A program made the translations under genes and the position numbers. The notes beneath the pieces were generated by a model. It was not told the origin of the DNA and did not search any database. It was given only the letters and a program-made list of their open reading frames with translations. Shown in pieces: positions 48,325 to 60,335 of a stretch of 64,000 nt of DNA. The first letter of the stretch is position 1. Every line of letters starts with the position of its first letter. Origin of the DNA: Platycnemis pennipes (taxonomy: Eukaryota; Arthropoda; Insecta; Odonata; Platycnemididae); assembly GCA_933228895.1 (NCBI GenBank), contig OW121849.1:124438849-124502848 (forward strand), read 5' to 3'.

Positions 48325-48362
48325 CTCGATGATAATGCTGTTGTAACATCAAAACGCGTCGG
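48325..48362 (+). ncRNA. Very degenerate hammerhead-like motif
   Basis: CTCGATGATAATGCTGTTGTAACATCAAAACGC can be laid over CTGATGA - stem II - GAAAC, with an inserted base in the first box and CAAAAC for GAAAC. It lies inside the 4-kb hAT-type element. If real it marks a PLE fragment nested in that element. Support is weak. Confidence 0.2.
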
Positions 48363-51300
48363 GCTAAGTTACTAACTTAAGCATGGTGAATGAAAAGCTC
48401 TCTAGAGACAGAGCGACTGGTGTCTGCATACGGACGAAATCTCTCCAATTAATATCTGATTTACATGCTTCCAGAGAGTTGATATGTCTGGAGAGGCTGA
48501 TTGCTTTCGTCTGTAGTTCATAGCTAGATGCCTTTCTTAGTCAACATTTCCCTTATCTCTTATCTTGGCAACGATTATGGGGTGATGGTCAGATTATGAC
48601 CCCTTTTTTTAGACATTGTTAAAAATTGGCAGCCCGTAAACCACCCGAAAATTTCTGGAGTTAGGGTGTCACATCAAATTTTGCCTTAGGTAGCCGTATT
48701 TTCATATTATTTACCATTATTTATAATATTATGCATTTAAAAATATCTCAACTACCCTTTGGCATAAAATAATTCTTGGAAAGAACTTACAATATTGAGC
48801 AATAATAATCAACGTCAAAATGTTCAAATCTCGTTTGCATTTGGCGCATCTTATGCACGATAATTCCCATCAATGATGCATTCCGGACAAGAATTTTGTG
48901 GCTGCCGTAGGCAGTTGCATTATCCTCTCACTTCTTGCGTGTGGCAGGGGTGGATAGGAATTTGAACCAATGCTCCCTCCTTCTCTAAGTCCCCCAAAAC
49001 CAACAGAATTGGTTTAATAAAAATTGCTACTGTACTAACCTGAAGTAATATTATCTCTCTCTCATTCGTTGGAATCGTCGAAAAATCAAAATAACTAGAA
49101 AAAACGCAACATCCTGTTGAGTTACGTTTGTGACAATGGTTTACATGGATGAGCGCTCGCTCTGCACTCTAGCGGCTCAAGCAGACGACACACTGTGGGC
49201 TGTTATCGAAAAAAGCTGGTCAGAAATCATATATTCCCAACTATTTGTTTTAGGCTTCTAAACACAAATTTTGTGATATTTTACCAAAATATTATCCGGG
49301 ACTTTTTTAAGCAAATTAGTGAAGACTAAAAAATCCAAAAAAGCGACTAGACATACCGCTGCTGTATAGAGGGATTATTTAATTTTTAGTTTTTAATGAA
49401 AAGTAAGCCGTTACAAATGTATTTTAATTTTTTAGCATAATATTACATTAAGTACCTACATAAAATGATTTTTATAAACAATATTAATGCAATAATTGAT
49501 TAACAGAAGGCATCAGGGTCAGCGTTTATACTGTCGTTACATGTACAAGAAATAACTTCAAAAATATTTTAAATCTTGAAACATATGGGTAATATAAAAA
49601 AACATGTGAAAATATTTATTCGAAGTGATTTATCCCGAAAAATTATGTCATCAACCCATTATAATATTGCATCGGATTCCAAATCATCAATGTACCTATC
49701 CGAAGTTGACCCCTCCATCACAAACAGATCTCGTGTTTATTTCGAAACAATTCTTCTTATATTGTTTTTAATAAAACTTCCAGATACTAGGAGATCCGAA
49801 GTTAGGAGGAACCTTCGGAAAAGATCCTCCATTTCAGCCAAACGGGAAAAATTTCTCGTATGGTCTGCTTCTAATATCTTTATGCCGAGATTCCAAAGTT
49901 TCCTCCGACAGCTGACCAATGGGAAGCACTGCTGCAGTTGATGCTCCATGAAATAGCACCTAGTGAACCGTGGGCGGAGTGGATTGCTACAGATGCATAT
50001 TCCCATGCAGGGAAGCGGTCATTCAGAAATAATCGCTGAAATTACCGTAGTTAAATTCAAGCCCAGAAGATAGTGCGTTCATTTGCGTTCATGACATTTG
50101 TCAAAATTTCCTTCATTTCCACGTTTTTTCCTAGGTTAAACTCATTGTGAAGATATAGCAAAGTTAATTTTCTTTTTGAATACTCCGAATTTCTACTTCC
50201 ACTGAAAATCACGTCATGCATTTCTTTTCGGGTCGAGTCACTTTCGTGGGGTCCATTTTTTTCTAATACGGAATGTCAATAATCTGATTCACCGGAGAAG
50301 CATATAAAAATTATAAAAACAGTCCCTGCGTAATATGCAAACCATCACAGAGACATTTGTCTAGGAAAATTCACCTTACAATCGATCTATAGTATCTTGT
50401 TTGGCCTCTACGTTGAAATTTCACGCTTTGGGGAAGTTGAACTTCAGAGATATGTTGGTTTTTGGCTTCCGTGTTTCCAGCACTGAGATCCTTTTGCACT
50501 CACGACGAAAATCTGAGTAATTTTCTCAGTAAATCGTGAAAATGAGATTTTTTCAAACAAGTGAAAACAAGCATTTGTAGAAAAACCCATGGGATCTACT
50601 TTGCATGATTTGTCCGCGCATGTCTCCCAGAGAGGTGATCCGCAAAAGTGCAAAAAACCCATTTCAGGACGAGACAATAAAGCAATAAGCGGAATTTCCA
50701 CATACGAATACCAAAGCATCGAATGCCACCTTTACCAACACTCAGCCGTACAGGGATTAAAGCTCTCAAGCGCTAGATAAAAATCAAAAGACTAAGGTAT
50801 GGTTATCGGGCCCAAAGATAATTATCGCGGTCGGCCGGTTAGAGATCGCGGCCACTGATACACCCTTTCCTTATTCGAAGGTTTGAGCGGCTCATAGTTA
50901 AAAGACAGGAACGTGTGAAAAGCAAAATATGTGGGTGCATAATGGTAAAAATTGGGTTTCCCAAAGATGAGAAAATATTCCACTGCAGCCGCCCATTTCA
51001 TGAGACAAGTTTCCGACTTGCCGGCGCACGCGTTGAACCTTGCAAATGTTATCTTTCTAATTAAAAAGGTTATGTCTCATTGAAAAACGGGAACAATAAG
51101 GCTTAAATAGAGTGCATCATGTATATTGGTGTGGAAAACACGATTGTTGTCTCCTATTTATTGAGTAATCCTTAACAGTAACAAATTCTGAACGAATTTC
51201 CGCATCTCAGCTCCGCGCCTCGCGGTTGGACCTCTGTGTGCATAACTTGATCGGAGTAGTGGGGGGGGGGGGGGGGGGCAGATTGGGGCAGGAATTTTCT

Positions 51301-51894
51301 TTAGAACATTTAAGTTGACACTTTACTTTATAACTTGGTATAAATATTTTTGTCGTTGAAAACTGCTAACATAAAGTTTCTTCCTACGTTATGGTAAAAA
51401 TGCGTAAAAAAAAGCATATGTTAACTGTTTAATAAACTTTAAAAAATATATCAACAAATTCTAATTTTTCTCTATTGCTGATTTAAAAAATTTACATTAT
51501 TATGCTGGTATGCTTAAAAATTACGTGTCTTCTATTAAAAAAGGCAGCAGTAGCAAAATTCTTCCGTCAGTTTTCACAAAAAATTGAAAAATAGTTTTAC
51601 AATAATTTTTTTCTGAACTTCACAGACGCCTGCTAGTGTAAATGAAGCACTTAGAAATAAAATTCTCTCAGTTTTTTGGACAATTATTATTTTATATTCA
51701 TAAAATTTGTTTTTCCGAAATAAGAAGTGAAAAAAATCCTTTGTGTTCGTTTTTTTTCGATTTCAGCCCAGAGTGCGACAGTCAGGCGGACAACTTATAG
51801 CACAGGAAAGTTCACAGGCGTGGTTGCCAGCCAACCTGGCAGCGAGCAGAGACGGTGGCGTGAAATCCGAGCAGCGAACGATCATCGGTGTTTC

Positions 51895-52045
51895 AGAACC
51901 GCTTCCCCGGTGCACCGGTTCAGAACCGTTACCCAGTGCCCCCGTTCAGAACCGCTTCCCCAGTGCACCGGTTTTTTTTCCTACATCTGAACCGGCCTGC
52001 CGGTTCTGGAAAAAACCGAAACACTGAACCGGTGCACCGGAAAAC
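51895..52045. repeat. Subterminal GAACCG/CACCGG repeat array
   Basis: CAGAACCGCTTCCCC, GTGCACCGGTTCAGAACCG and related units alternate about every 20 to 35 bp. The left subterminal region (48050-48115) holds the same GGTGCACCGGTTC motif. Such arrays are the usual transposase-binding region of hAT elements. Confidence 0.75.
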
Positions 52046-52065
52046 CGCCCAGCCCTACCGGAGGA

Positions 52066-52889
52066 TATCCTAGGAAATGATAACACCCCTCGCTAACCTG
52101 CATACACTGCACGTCAACCATCGGGATCGAGTGAAGTTGGCCTCAATCCTCAACTTTGCGACGATTTTCTCAGGTGGGTGAGTTCCTAATAGTTCATGTC
52201 AATGAAGTAATTATTGGGTGAGTTCCTAATAGTACATGTCAATAAAGTGATATTTAAGACTTCTATAGAAAAGGTAACCCACATAGGACCAACTGCATAT
52301 TTTCAGTTGAATACACTAAAGGAAGCTGACAAATCATACATATTGCTAAGGGGAAAAAAACGTTTGGAAACAAGTAAAAATATGAACTAAGGGGACACTA
52401 ATAGGTAACTGGATGCTAAAGATCATTCATGATCGAGTAAATGTTGCATACAAGCTCTAGAGATAACTAGGGGTTATGGGTATTATAGATGACTATAAAA
52501 TGTAAGCATTAAGACTAGGCGTTTAAGAAAATATGCAAAGAAATCGATACACAAAGGTAAACCTGGAGTTAAGGTAGAGATATTAATCTTTCTTCCAGAA
52601 GAAAAACTACTTTCCATCTATACAGGCCCCATCTAAGTTTGCTCTCATTAACAAGGTCACGTCTAATGAGAAGAAGTATCAATGCACTTAAAATTAAAAT
52701 TTATCATGCAGCATTTTCTATATGGCAGCATTCTCACCTTATACAACCCATTAATCGGCAAAGCTTCTGGAACTGGACAGTGCACGACATTTAGAAGAGT
52801 GTGTCACCTGCATTTGCACTGATTCACGTATGTAATTGGTGAAAAAATTTTTAATGCCCTCATATTCCTCCCATATGATAATTAAGGAT
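52066..52889. other. Unassigned stretch with a 40-bp tandem duplication
   Basis: A 40-bp unit beginning TGGGTGAGTTCCTAATAGT is repeated at 52175 and 52215 with three or four differences. The rest may include the upstream, unrecognisable part of the LINE that becomes readable from about 52890. Confidence 0.45.
52175..52254. repeat. Tandem duplication, 2 x 40 bp
   Basis: TGGGTGAGTTCCTAATAGTT and TGGGTGAGTTCCTAATAGTA start 40 bp apart. Both continue CATGTCAAT(G/A)AAGT. It is a local slippage-type duplication. Confidence 0.85.
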
Positions 52890-53860
52890 AAGGAAAGAAG
52901 TAATGAGAATAGAAAGAATGAAGAGTTATCGTAGACAATGAAACTAAATAAAGGAGTGACACAAGAAAATGCACTGATCCCGTAATTATTAATTCTTTCA
53001 TCGAAAAAACTATCAAGGAAATAAAAAATAAGGATTCAGATGTGAATAACCATGCGGAGAAGTAACATACTACGCTTCGCCTATGCCATGGTTAGATTTT
53101 AAAAAAACTACAGCAAGCATGGAAAAGACAATGGCCAGATGTCATCAGGAGGTCAATACAAAGACAGGTAACCTGAACATGGTTTGCCGATTGTATGCAG
53201 TACAAGTGAAGAGGCCAATACCAAAGTTCAACTACGACAATAAAAGGTTGTGGAGGTAAAAGAGTATTACCTGCGATGTGAATTAACAGCAATGGACCAA
53301 GGAAGAAAGAAACAATCAGTAGAGTACGCCAGGTAAAGAAGGAATTCTACTAAAAGAAGAATCTACTTACCGCTAGAACTAGAAGCGTAATAAAGCATCT
53401 GAGACATCTACCTTAAATCTGACATATCTTTATCAAAAGCGTATTAAACATACTTCTTTATGGAAGTAAGGCATGGATTACAAACAGCAGCTGAGAAGCC
53501 AAGGTTGTAACCATTCTAAATGAGTTGCTGCAGAAGAGTGATGAAGATATAATGGGCCGTCCAAGTGACTAAATATGGCGTAAGAATGGCGTGAGAAAAC
53601 TGAAGTTTTCTAATAACCTTAAGAAAGAAATGTGACAGCTTCGTAGCCCATATCCTAAGACAGGAAGACAATTGTCGGGAGAAAAGTGAACGATAAGACT
53701 GGCAAAGTAAGGTCTCGGATGAAATACAAGGAACAGGCTGCGAATGATGGGAAAGGTAGTAATTCTATTAATATGAAGTGGTTAGCCAATAGGATAATTG
53801 AGTGGAGACCTGCGTAAAACTAATCTTAGGTTTGCTGATGGCAAACAATAATTATCTTGG
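52890..53860 (+). mobile_element. LINE copy B, heavily decayed
   Basis: Conceptual translation across frames gives LNKGVTQENALIP, which corresponds to IKKGVRQGCALSP of the 60-kb copy. It then gives NILRFAYAM for NILRFADDIA, with the catalytic Asp pair lost, LYGSKAWI for the post-palm LYGSETW motif, and finally the VKWLANRIIEWRP-like tail. The order and spacing match the 60-kb copy in opposite orientation. Many stops and frameshifts mark it as old. Confidence 0.75.
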
Positions 53861-54412
53861 GAAAAGTAGAGAACGTTCTTCTGCCTTCTATAAAGAAAAA
53901 TTTCTCCATATATTACAAATCCAATTTAATAATTAATTCCTCTATGTACTTAGAAGCCTAATGGCAGTCTGCTATCGAGATATTATTTGTCGTATGATAA
54001 TTTGAAACATTTTCTGTCCCAATAAAAAAAGTTTGTATGTATGGGGTCCATACACATGGTGGTGGTGTGCAATGCTACGAAGAGAATACTTGAATCATTC
54101 TTCAGGAGTCGTCTTCCAAATTTGGAGAATTTGGAATAAAAAGTAACTTTATTCATTTATTTATGATTCCCTTGGACGTATTATACATTCAATTGGCACC
54201 ATGCACCGATTGAATGCATAATTAATGAACGGTAATGCGCCTTAATTCCAATTTCTTTTAAAGTCAAGTTGATCTACAATATGGACACAATATATCACAA
54301 TATGAACGCACAACATACAAAGATAAAAATAAAAATTTCTTAAGGCCTAATTTTCCATCGTTAATCTTTCAGTTAGACAATCTGGACTCCATCGGATAAA
54401 TGACAGCAATTT
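53861..54412. other. Unassigned stretch
   Basis: Nothing coding was recognised. A short inverted repeat, CATTCAATTGGCACCATGCA followed by CCGATTGAATG, lies at about 54187-54217. Confidence 0.4.
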
Positions 54413-54556
54413 AAGTTAAATAAGATTGGCAATTTTCCACAAAACATTTTCTTTAAAGCGACCGAATCATCGGGTCTGATGATGATGATGTATCACATCG
54501 AAACCGGTGGCTATAAAGAAAATATTTTGTGGAACATTCCCAATCTTATTTAATTA
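54413..54556. repeat. PLE-terminus-like hairpin with a hammerhead core
   Basis: Arms of about 44 bp (54413-54456, TAAATAAGATTGGCAATTTT..., and 54514-54556) are inverted copies with several differences. A hammerhead-type core (54476-54503) lies between them on the plus strand. Left of the core, ACCGAATCATCGGG reads as a decayed inverted copy of the sequence right of it. This suggests that two terminal segments were joined head to head. No coding sequence is present. Confidence 0.65.
54461..54516 (+). ncRNA. Hammerhead-ribozyme-like motif, consensus boxes intact
   Basis: CTGATGA (54476-54482, exact) is followed by a stem II hairpin. The possible pairing is GATG (54487-54490, or 54484-54487) with CATC (54496-54499). 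GAAA (54500-54503) follows, then CCGGTGG as a possible minimal stem III and CTA as a possible cleavage triplet. Boxes and stem II fit the type I hammerhead of Penelope-like elements. Stem I is interrupted by about 20 nt on the 5' side, so activity is doubtful. Confidence 0.5.
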
Positions 54557-57500
54557 TGTTATTCCACCGTATCACGCCTGAAATGACTCTTTTTATTAGT
54601 AATTCAAGTCTTGTGTGTGAGTACCTTCACTGAATAAGTGATTAAAAGAGAAAGAAATGAAAACAAAATGTTCTTCGAGTTTTGGTTAACAGTTTACTGC
54701 TTTCTTTGAAGATGGCTCAATCAAAAACATTATTCTAAGGCATAGTTGGAATTACGGCAAACAAGACTCTCTGAAACAATTAAGCTTGTCATTTTTGTAA
54801 GAAGTAATTAACGATTAGGCAGCAACATTTTATACGTGGACCCTCCCAATCAATTAAGGTCACTCAAAGTGGTAAATTACATGGAACCCGCGGCCAATTA
54901 CGAGTATTCAATTCCGTTTACTCAGGACTATGCCCTGGGCCAATTATATCCCCGTGGCACTGCCTCCAGTCCCTCCCATCTAAACTCAAGAAGGTGATTT
55001 TCCGCAAGCATGAATTTGGCCGGAATTCAAATTGGGGTTTAGAAGCGAGACAGCACTCACATCTCAAATGCATGAGTTTCCCAAACCAAATGGTGGGCTG
55101 ACCGACTCAGACCTACCAAACTAAACCATTGGGTTGGCGACTCTACACAACCGTATGGATACTGGCTGTTGCAGCTTAGGCCAAAATATTGAAGTAAAAA
55201 TGAATGTAACTGTAATAGAGAGTTATAATAAATCGATATTATGCATAGATCAAATAGAAAATTATGAGATCTCATGCATGCTCCTCCGAATTTACGCATT
55301 ATTAGGTAGTGCCATAATAAGTTTGTAAACATATGCTGCATTATAATCAGTCATTATATTGACAAAACTCCGAGCCAAGTCTGATACCAATTTTATGTCA
55401 ATATGATGAAGTAGACTATTGTTGCATTGGAACTAAAACGTTACTTCCTAGTCCTATAAAGCTAATTCAGTAATCAGTTTTAATTTTATTAAAATGGAAA
55501 TAAAACCATGCTAAATTGGAAAAGTAAATATTAAAATTTTTCCAGACCCTCTGGGTGGAAAATATACAGCAAAAAATTTGAATAATATGAAAAATAAACA
55601 TGAGGTAATTATGGCCCGGTAATAGCCTTTAGTCATCATTTTTGATTTTTTCTTGTTCTCATACAATAGAGAAAATTTCACTTTCTATAATCACAAGGAG
55701 AGACTTTCTATAATTATTAGTGAAATGAGGGTGTAGTTACGATACTTTATCTAGACGTGCAATTGATCAAAGTTTTCCATTTTATAAAAGTAATTCCATT
55801 TCTTTTATAGAAAACATACTGCATGGCTCCCAAATTTATGTAGTTTATGCTGCCAAAATCTGATTAAAAAAATATTATGGATTGGTATATTCCCTATAAC
55901 ACTGGTCAACACGATATTTATAACTTAGTTCTTATGTGCTACTACCATAGAGTTGTTCTGATTTGCTTTAGTGGTCAGGGCATTGGTGTTTCATGCTTTC
56001 ATGCTTTTTTTCTAATAGTTTACCCAAATTGGCTCCGGAAGACCAAAAACAATCTCTCCCAAACCTAGGTGGTTTGAATGAGTTCTGCTGAAATGAAACA
56101 TATGTAGTAACAAGATGGAAAGAAATAGAAATTTTTTAGGGCATTCATTGAAAAAATTGTTTTTTTATCGTTTTTTGGACTTTATCGCAAACCTTAACGC
56201 CACCTTAAAATTTGAATTCACGGATGATATATATTTATTTTTCACAAGTTATAAAGATTCATAAGCACCAACGTATCATACTTATGGAATACAGCGCCTT
56301 ATACCACTTCAATTATTTATTACACATCAATTATTAATTATTATAAATTTATTATTAATTATACCCTTCAATCCTTATTTTAAGAAACTAATTTTAAATA
56401 AATAAATTTAAATGTACAAACAATTATAAAAAAACAGCATTTTTTTAAATAATGTCTGTAAAATTTCTATTTCACTCCGTGATGGATCCTATATATCTGT
56501 ACTATGTTTGGGGACCCACTCGAATCTTCTAGGCTAGAAAGAAAAAATATTTTGGTCATCCGGAGCAAGATTAGGGTGTAAAGCAGAAAAAACATTAAAG
56601 TCTAAAACATCAATGCCCCGACTCGAAAGCAAATCAGGGCAACTAAAATTGATTTGAAAAAATTTATTTTCCTTCATTTAAGTCTAAAGGAACCGGTCAG
56701 AAACAAAAGTAAAACTTTGCATATATTATACCTTATTTTTAATTTTCATCTACCTATATCTTTATATGAGTATCGTGCTTCTTTTAAAATGCAAATAAGA
56801 ACTTTAATATTGTTAGAATTTTATACGTATTCAGACGCATATAAAGGCCTCTCTTTCTTGTTGCATTATTACAAAAGCTACCATTGAAAGGAATTATTAT
56901 ACAATTCGTATTAGATATCGAAAATACATGTAAAATATAAAATTATAACAATTTTACGAATTGACTGTGTATGACAGTTCATGTAGTTACAATCAGAGGC
57001 TAATTAATCAGAGGCATAACTAATTCTAATAAAATTTTGAATAGGTTTTCTTCAAACAAATAATTTTACTGCTATTGCGGAATCGTATCTTCAATATTTA
57101 TTGTCCTTTCATTAACTGTGACAACTACACCTTTGCGCACCGACAAATTTCTACACCATTACTAGAGATCTTAGCTCCATCATTGATAGACATAAGTCAT
57201 TAGGATGTGGAAAAACCGGTTGAAATCTCACGTTTTAACGTTTATGGTATATTTCGGATGGGAACTATATATTTTAATAGGCTGTTTGTATTTCTAACTA
57301 ATGATAAGTAGGTAATAAAACGCTTTGGTTTACTGGATAAAAATGAGGAATAAAAATGGCATCAAGCTCTTTAAGATTTTGAAATGTGTCTTGCAGAAAT
57401 TCTAATGCAAATGTCTGCGATCAGTTGCGCCTTTTTATTCCTACGAATCTGCTTTCTAAAAATTTACAACGGAATAGTTGAAATCTACTGTTTCATATTT

Positions 57501-58576
57501 TTATCTCTATCCATTAAAATATTCACTTAGATAGTTTTGGGAAGAAGAAAAATTAAAAAGAGGCATAAATAAACAATGGTCAATAACAGTGCAGCTATGA
57601 GATAATAATGAAAAGGCATTTTCAACATGGAAAGAGCCTCCTCCTTTCATTATGTGATAAAAGGTAAGATGTTTAGTTTAAAGTGAAAAATTAAAAAATT
57701 TAAAGCCTTTATAAAGTTAATCGGCAGCAAAAAAATATTTATTCAAATTGAAATGAATTCTGGATAATTGTTTCTTCAGTTGGCATTCATACGTTTGCTT
57801 TACATTTTAAAAGAGTTGAATAAATAATTGTAGTTATTAAGCTTTTGAAAAACCTTTAGTTGATTTAAACGTATTGTAGCTCGTCGTTTGAAAACATTTC
57901 GGTTGACATTTATTTTTAATCTATCTCCGTAACAAGCTATATATTCTTTCGAAATTAAAATAATTGTTTTCCTGACATTCGCAAATTGATGAAATACGTG
58001 AAAAGCTCACCTCTTTGGTCCTTTGTTTCCTGGGAAAATTCTTTCCTGGGAAATAATGAAATGAAACAAAGCAAAGTAAAGCTTTACTATACAGTTAAAT
58101 TGGATTTTGGATTGGTGGATTGCGATTTCTAATTAGTGCTGCGTTTCACCACAATATAGGTATGAAAGAATGCAACCCACCTTGAATGGAATGAGCCTTG
58201 TTTCGGGCTAAAACTTACAATCCACGCGAGCCCGGCAGGGAAGTGTCTTGGTAATAACAAGAGAAAAAACGTGAGCAAGAACCCTACGGTTTGATATAGG
58301 TTCATTAGTGATGAAAATTATAAGAACCATGGTAGCAGGAGATGTCACTTCCTCAAAAGAAAAGGCCCTTCGATAAGGAAGTAACCAGTTGTTAAGCGTA
58401 AACAGTTTACATAAACAGTGGGGATAATGACTTCTTCACAGTGTCTTACCTTTTACATTTTTAATGCTTCAATTTGAGTTGAAAAAAGATTCGTTTAACC
58501 AAATCAGGAAAATGATACACTATTTAATATATGATTTTGTCCTTTCTCGGCGAATGATATTTATAAATAATTCTAG
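54557..58576. other. Long AT-rich stretch without recognised genes
   Basis: No coding or repeat structure was recognised over 4 kb. The frames (94 codons or fewer) have no motif. A TTATTAATTA-rich low-complexity patch lies at about 56310-56360. Confidence 0.45.
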
Positions 58577-58886
58577 GGTTTCCAGTCGAGTAAGATTTTG
58601 CGTTGCTGACGTTTCGACGGAATACTCCTCCATCGTCTTCAGAGAAATGAAGCTTGCAGCGCATTCCGCTCGCGCTTATATAGCCGTCTCATTCGGGGGG
58701 GATTGTTGTCACCTTTTTTCCGTTATTTTTCGAATTAACCGTTACCATTCTCTGCTGATGATGTACCCAGAGTCTCGATTTGATGTGTTATCTTCCAGCC
58801 TGATTTCTACGGCCTCTTCAGTATTTATTTCGACGGATTATTTCGTCGGAACGTCAGCAATGCAAAATATTACTCGGCTGGAAACC
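58577..58886. repeat. PLE-terminus-like hairpin with paired hammerhead-like cores
   Basis: Arms of 43 bp (58577-58619, GGTTTCCAGTCGAGTAAGAT..., and 58844-58886) are inverted copies with about six differences. The left arm, on the minus strand, ends in a well-formed hammerhead-type core. The right arm, on the plus strand, keeps only stem II (GACG...CGTC) and GGAAC near 58830-58852. An additional minus-strand CTGAAGA with a GCC/GGC stem lies at 58798-58821. The hairpin therefore appears to be two PLE termini head to head, one decayed. The 159-codon plus-strand frame across it is incidental. Confidence 0.65.
58611..58642 (-). ncRNA. Hammerhead-ribozyme-like motif, consensus boxes intact
   Basis: On the minus strand CTGAAGA (58642-58636, fits CUGANGA) is followed by one base and a 6-bp stem II, GATGGA (58634-58629) with TCCGTC (58621-58616, one G-U). 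GAAA (58615-58612) follows, then CGTCAGC. The strong stem II supports a genuine hammerhead ancestry. The cleavage triplet and stem I were not assigned by eye. Confidence 0.55.
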
Positions 58887-60243
58887 CGAGAATTATTTAC
58901 AAATATAGGTACCTACTATTTAGTTTACCTTATGATGTCTTAAGATAATATAGCTAAAATACTCATTGACGAATATAATTAAATCATGAAAAGATTATTT
59001 GCATGAAGCGATATTTTCGCCGATTTATCCAAAAAGGTCATATACATAAAAAAACATACTAGAGGGAAAACAATAGGGTATCCATAGTTGAGGTTAATAA
59101 TCAATGTACTGTGTTACTATACTGAAAAATAGAATTAGAAAAACTATAAGGAATATGTCTTTTCAAAAGGAGTCACTATCGATTCCTTTTAATGAAAAGC
59201 ATTGCTTTTCGTCTCCAAATATTTGAAGATGATCGTCATTATCAACAATATACACCAAATTTCTACCATTACCACCCTCTGCTGTGTTTTTCTATCAGAT
59301 ATTTTCCTCATAATGTCATTATTGCACTCTTTTGAACGTTTCACTAATGTATGCTATCCGAAGATAATGCAAATGATAGGACTCTATCATTCGCATTTTT
59401 AATCACCATATTTACCCTTATTTATTGCAGATAATCAAATTGCGGATTGTCCTTGCAAAAGGGCTTCTTGCTGACTTTTTGCTTGTTGGTTTCAAATCTC
59501 GGAAATCATAACAATAGCTGAAGTAATATAATATACTATGTTTTGCATTTGCTTTAGCATAGTTATGAACATTTATGGGCAAATGAGGGCAGGATGTCTT
59601 TTTTGCACCGCAATCGACGGTGACAAGAGATCCACTGCTTAATTCCCGGACGCAACGTGGCATTCAAGCATCATCCAAATGGCCGTGAGATTTACCTGAG
59701 ACCGAGAATTCACTAAAAATCAATGTACTCTTGGATTCTTGAAGTTAGACTCTTGGCATAGTTAGTCTTCTAGCCAAGACATCAACAAAAATGTATACGA
59801 TATAGCGATACTAGCGCTAATCAATTAAGGAAATTTCAGCGTCCACCTCCACATTGCAAAACAAGAATTATTGGATCTTGTTAGCCATTTGTAATTATGA
59901 GAGAGGTAGTTCCATCAAAACAAAATCTGTCCTAAAAATATGCCCCGACAAATTTCAACAGAATTCGTGACAAATATTAATTGGCAACAAGATCATTATG
60001 AAATTCTTCCTATATTACAAATAATAATTGGTTAAATTAATAATGAAAGCCAAAAGGGACTCATTGGTTGAATTAGTATTTTAATCTCTCCTAATTTGCT
60101 TGGATGAGGCATAAATTATATTGAAAAATATTTCTCACTTTTTATCTGATGTTGATCTACCCTGATGTTGGTCCTTAAAAAAGAATTGTGTTACTGTCGG
60201 AATATTCCCTATTCATCTCTGAGTTTATTGCAGTCATTAGTTG
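58887..60243. other. Unassigned stretch
   Basis: No coding content was recognised. The 81-codon minus frame at 59418-59663 has no motif. Confidence 0.4.
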
Positions 60244-60335
60244 ATCATCATCTTTAGTCATCAATCCTCAGATTAGTTTGACGCAGCTCTCTACTGAGTC
60301 CTTCTATCGGCTAATCTCTTCATATTTACTTATTT

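Larger units (their letters stand above)
48020..52057. mobile_element. hAT-type DNA transposon, 4,038 bp, coding capacity decayed or lost
   Basis: The outer ends are TAAGGCTGGG on the left and CCCAGCCCTA on the right, imperfect inverted repeats. They are flanked by an identical 8-bp target duplication, CCGGAGGA, at 48012-48019 and 52058-52065, as in hAT insertions. Both subterminal regions are packed with GAACCGGTGCACCGG-type motifs: about 48050-48115, and an array at 51895-52045. The size is right for an autonomous hAT, but no transposase catalytic or zinc-finger motif could be recognised; the longest frame inside is 121 codons (49576-49941). Other repeats may be nested inside, including a G-homopolymer near 51259-51278. 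Confidence 0.8.

Noticed and set aside
58464..58943. 159-codon plus-strand open frame
   Set aside because: It runs through the inverted-repeat hairpin with the hammerhead-like cores and reads both arms in one frame. No protein motif; the openness is incidental.
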